From Polynucleobacter sp. MG-27-Goln-C1 (GTDB taxonomy: Bacteria > Pseudomonadota > Gammaproteobacteria > Burkholderiales > Burkholderiaceae): a stretch of 64,000 bases of DNA. Position numbers and translations under genes: made by a program. The stretch spans positions 310,001 to 374,000 of the forward strand of contig NZ_JACVPM010000002.1 of the NCBI RefSeq assembly GCF_018881905.1. Reading direction: 5' to 3'. Below are positions 63,616 through 64,000 of the stretch, piece after piece. Below the pieces are notes generated by a model, which saw nothing but the letters and a program-made list of their open reading frames with translations, made no database searches and was not told where the DNA came from. Within the stretch, counting starts at the first letter, position 1. The number at the start of each line of letters is the position of its first letter.

Positions 63616-64000
63616 TTAAGACTCGTAAGCGGACTCACCGTGGGAGCTGATATCCAAACCTTCGCGCTCTTCATCTTCCTTAACGCGGAGACCGATCACC
63701 ATATCAACCAATTTGTAGGCGATATAAGAAACCACGCCAGACCAAATTAGGGTAACGATGACGCCTTGGCTCTGAATCCACAATTGGCTAGCGATAGAGT
63801 AATCAGGAGCCGCAGCATTCGCTACATAATCCCAAATACCTGTTCCGCCTAAAGCTGGATCTGCGAACACACCAGTTAACAAAGCGCCCAAGATACCGCC
63901 AACGCCATGCACACCGAATACGTCCAAGCTGTCATCTGAACCCAAAATCTTCTTGAGACCAGAAACACCCCACAAGCAAACTACACCAGCAGCAGCACCG
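63616..64000 (-). CDS. amt: Ammonium transporter, C-terminal part (runs off the window)
   Basis: The last 128 or so codons of an Amt/AmtB channel. VFGVHGVGGILGALLTGVFA carries the His of the conserved pore region; a final transmembrane helix (GVIVTLIWSGVVSYIAYKLV) and the cytoplasmic tail GLRVKEDEEREGLDISSHGE follow. That tail is where the PII protein GlnK docks in AmtB. The reading frame continues upstream to the window edge. The gene is upstream of gshA on the same strand but separated by two terminators. Confidence 0.95.
   Translation of the reverse strand, partial: GAAAGVVCLWGVSGLKKILGSDDSLDVFGVHGVGGILGALLTGVFADPALGGTGIWDYVANAAAPDYSIASQLWIQSQGVIVTLIWSGVVSYIAYKLVDMVIGLRVKEDEEREGLDISSHGESAYES

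Overview
The window looks like a chromosomal segment of a betaproteobacterium of the Burkholderiales, most likely a free-living Polynucleobacter. This rests on gene content and order (ubiE/ubiJ/ubiB, lptB-hpf-ptsN-hprK-rapZ, gshA-gshB-EIIA-HPr-EI, the caa3 oxidase cluster), a moderate GC content, very tight gene packing and recalled protein signatures; no database search was possible. It is almost entirely housekeeping sequence. I saw no insertion sequences, prophage, CRISPR array or rRNA; there is one tRNA (Gln, UUG). No intergenic stretch exceeds 300 bases; the longest are 26386-26574 and 51319-51499, both described below.

Layout. 1-11372 (minus): start of an Atm1-like ABC exporter, nudB, aspS, a DUF502 membrane protein, the ubiquinone genes ubiB, ubiJ and ubiE with a Tim44-domain protein inserted, a DUF971 protein and a very large FAD/Fe-S oxidoreductase. 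11508-14777 (plus): ilvA, a 5'-nucleotidase, queF. 14778-17861 (minus): an exported protein of unknown function, ssb, an MFS transporter. 17899-29268: uvrA, a cation/proton antiporter (minus), then the LPS operon kdsD-kdsC-lptC-lptA-lptB followed by hpf-ptsN-hprK-rapZ, with the usual rpoN position empty. 29213-36174: mutY and mutM (minus) diverge from a TPR-LolB fusion gene followed by ispE, tRNA-Gln, prs, rplY and pth. 36179-40338 (minus): ferredoxin, coaD, rsmD and two M16 peptidases. 40399-42325 (plus): ftsY and rpoH. 42347-51318: cytochrome c oxidase structural, heme A and assembly genes. 51500-57996: methyltransferase, comF, trmL, gpsA-secB-grxC-rhodanese, gpmA, ctpA. 58019-64000: moeB, a five-gene operon joining glutathione synthesis to a regulatory phosphotransferase chain, and the end of an ammonium transporter gene.

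How the genes work together. The oxidase cluster (subunits, Cu delivery by Cox11 and SCO, heme A synthesis by CtaA/CtaB, Surf1) with ubiE/J/B makes the terminal respiratory chain. EI, HPr, an EIIA-Man protein, EIIA-Ntr and HPr kinase form a phosphotransfer network with no sugar permease in view, probably regulatory. kdsD/kdsC, lptC/A/B and LolB all serve the outer membrane.

Most interesting signals: (a) at least nine genes start exactly six bases after a TANNNT (-10-like) hexamer and lack a Shine-Dalgarno sequence, a pattern expected for leaderless mRNAs; (b) a perfect CIRCE operator in front of rpoH, implying HrcA control of the heat-shock sigma factor; (c) LolB fused to a TPR protein, apparently without its lipid anchor; (d) loss of rpoN from its conserved locus; (e) a MutY with altered Fe-S cysteine spacing. 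I did not find a defence or mobile system.
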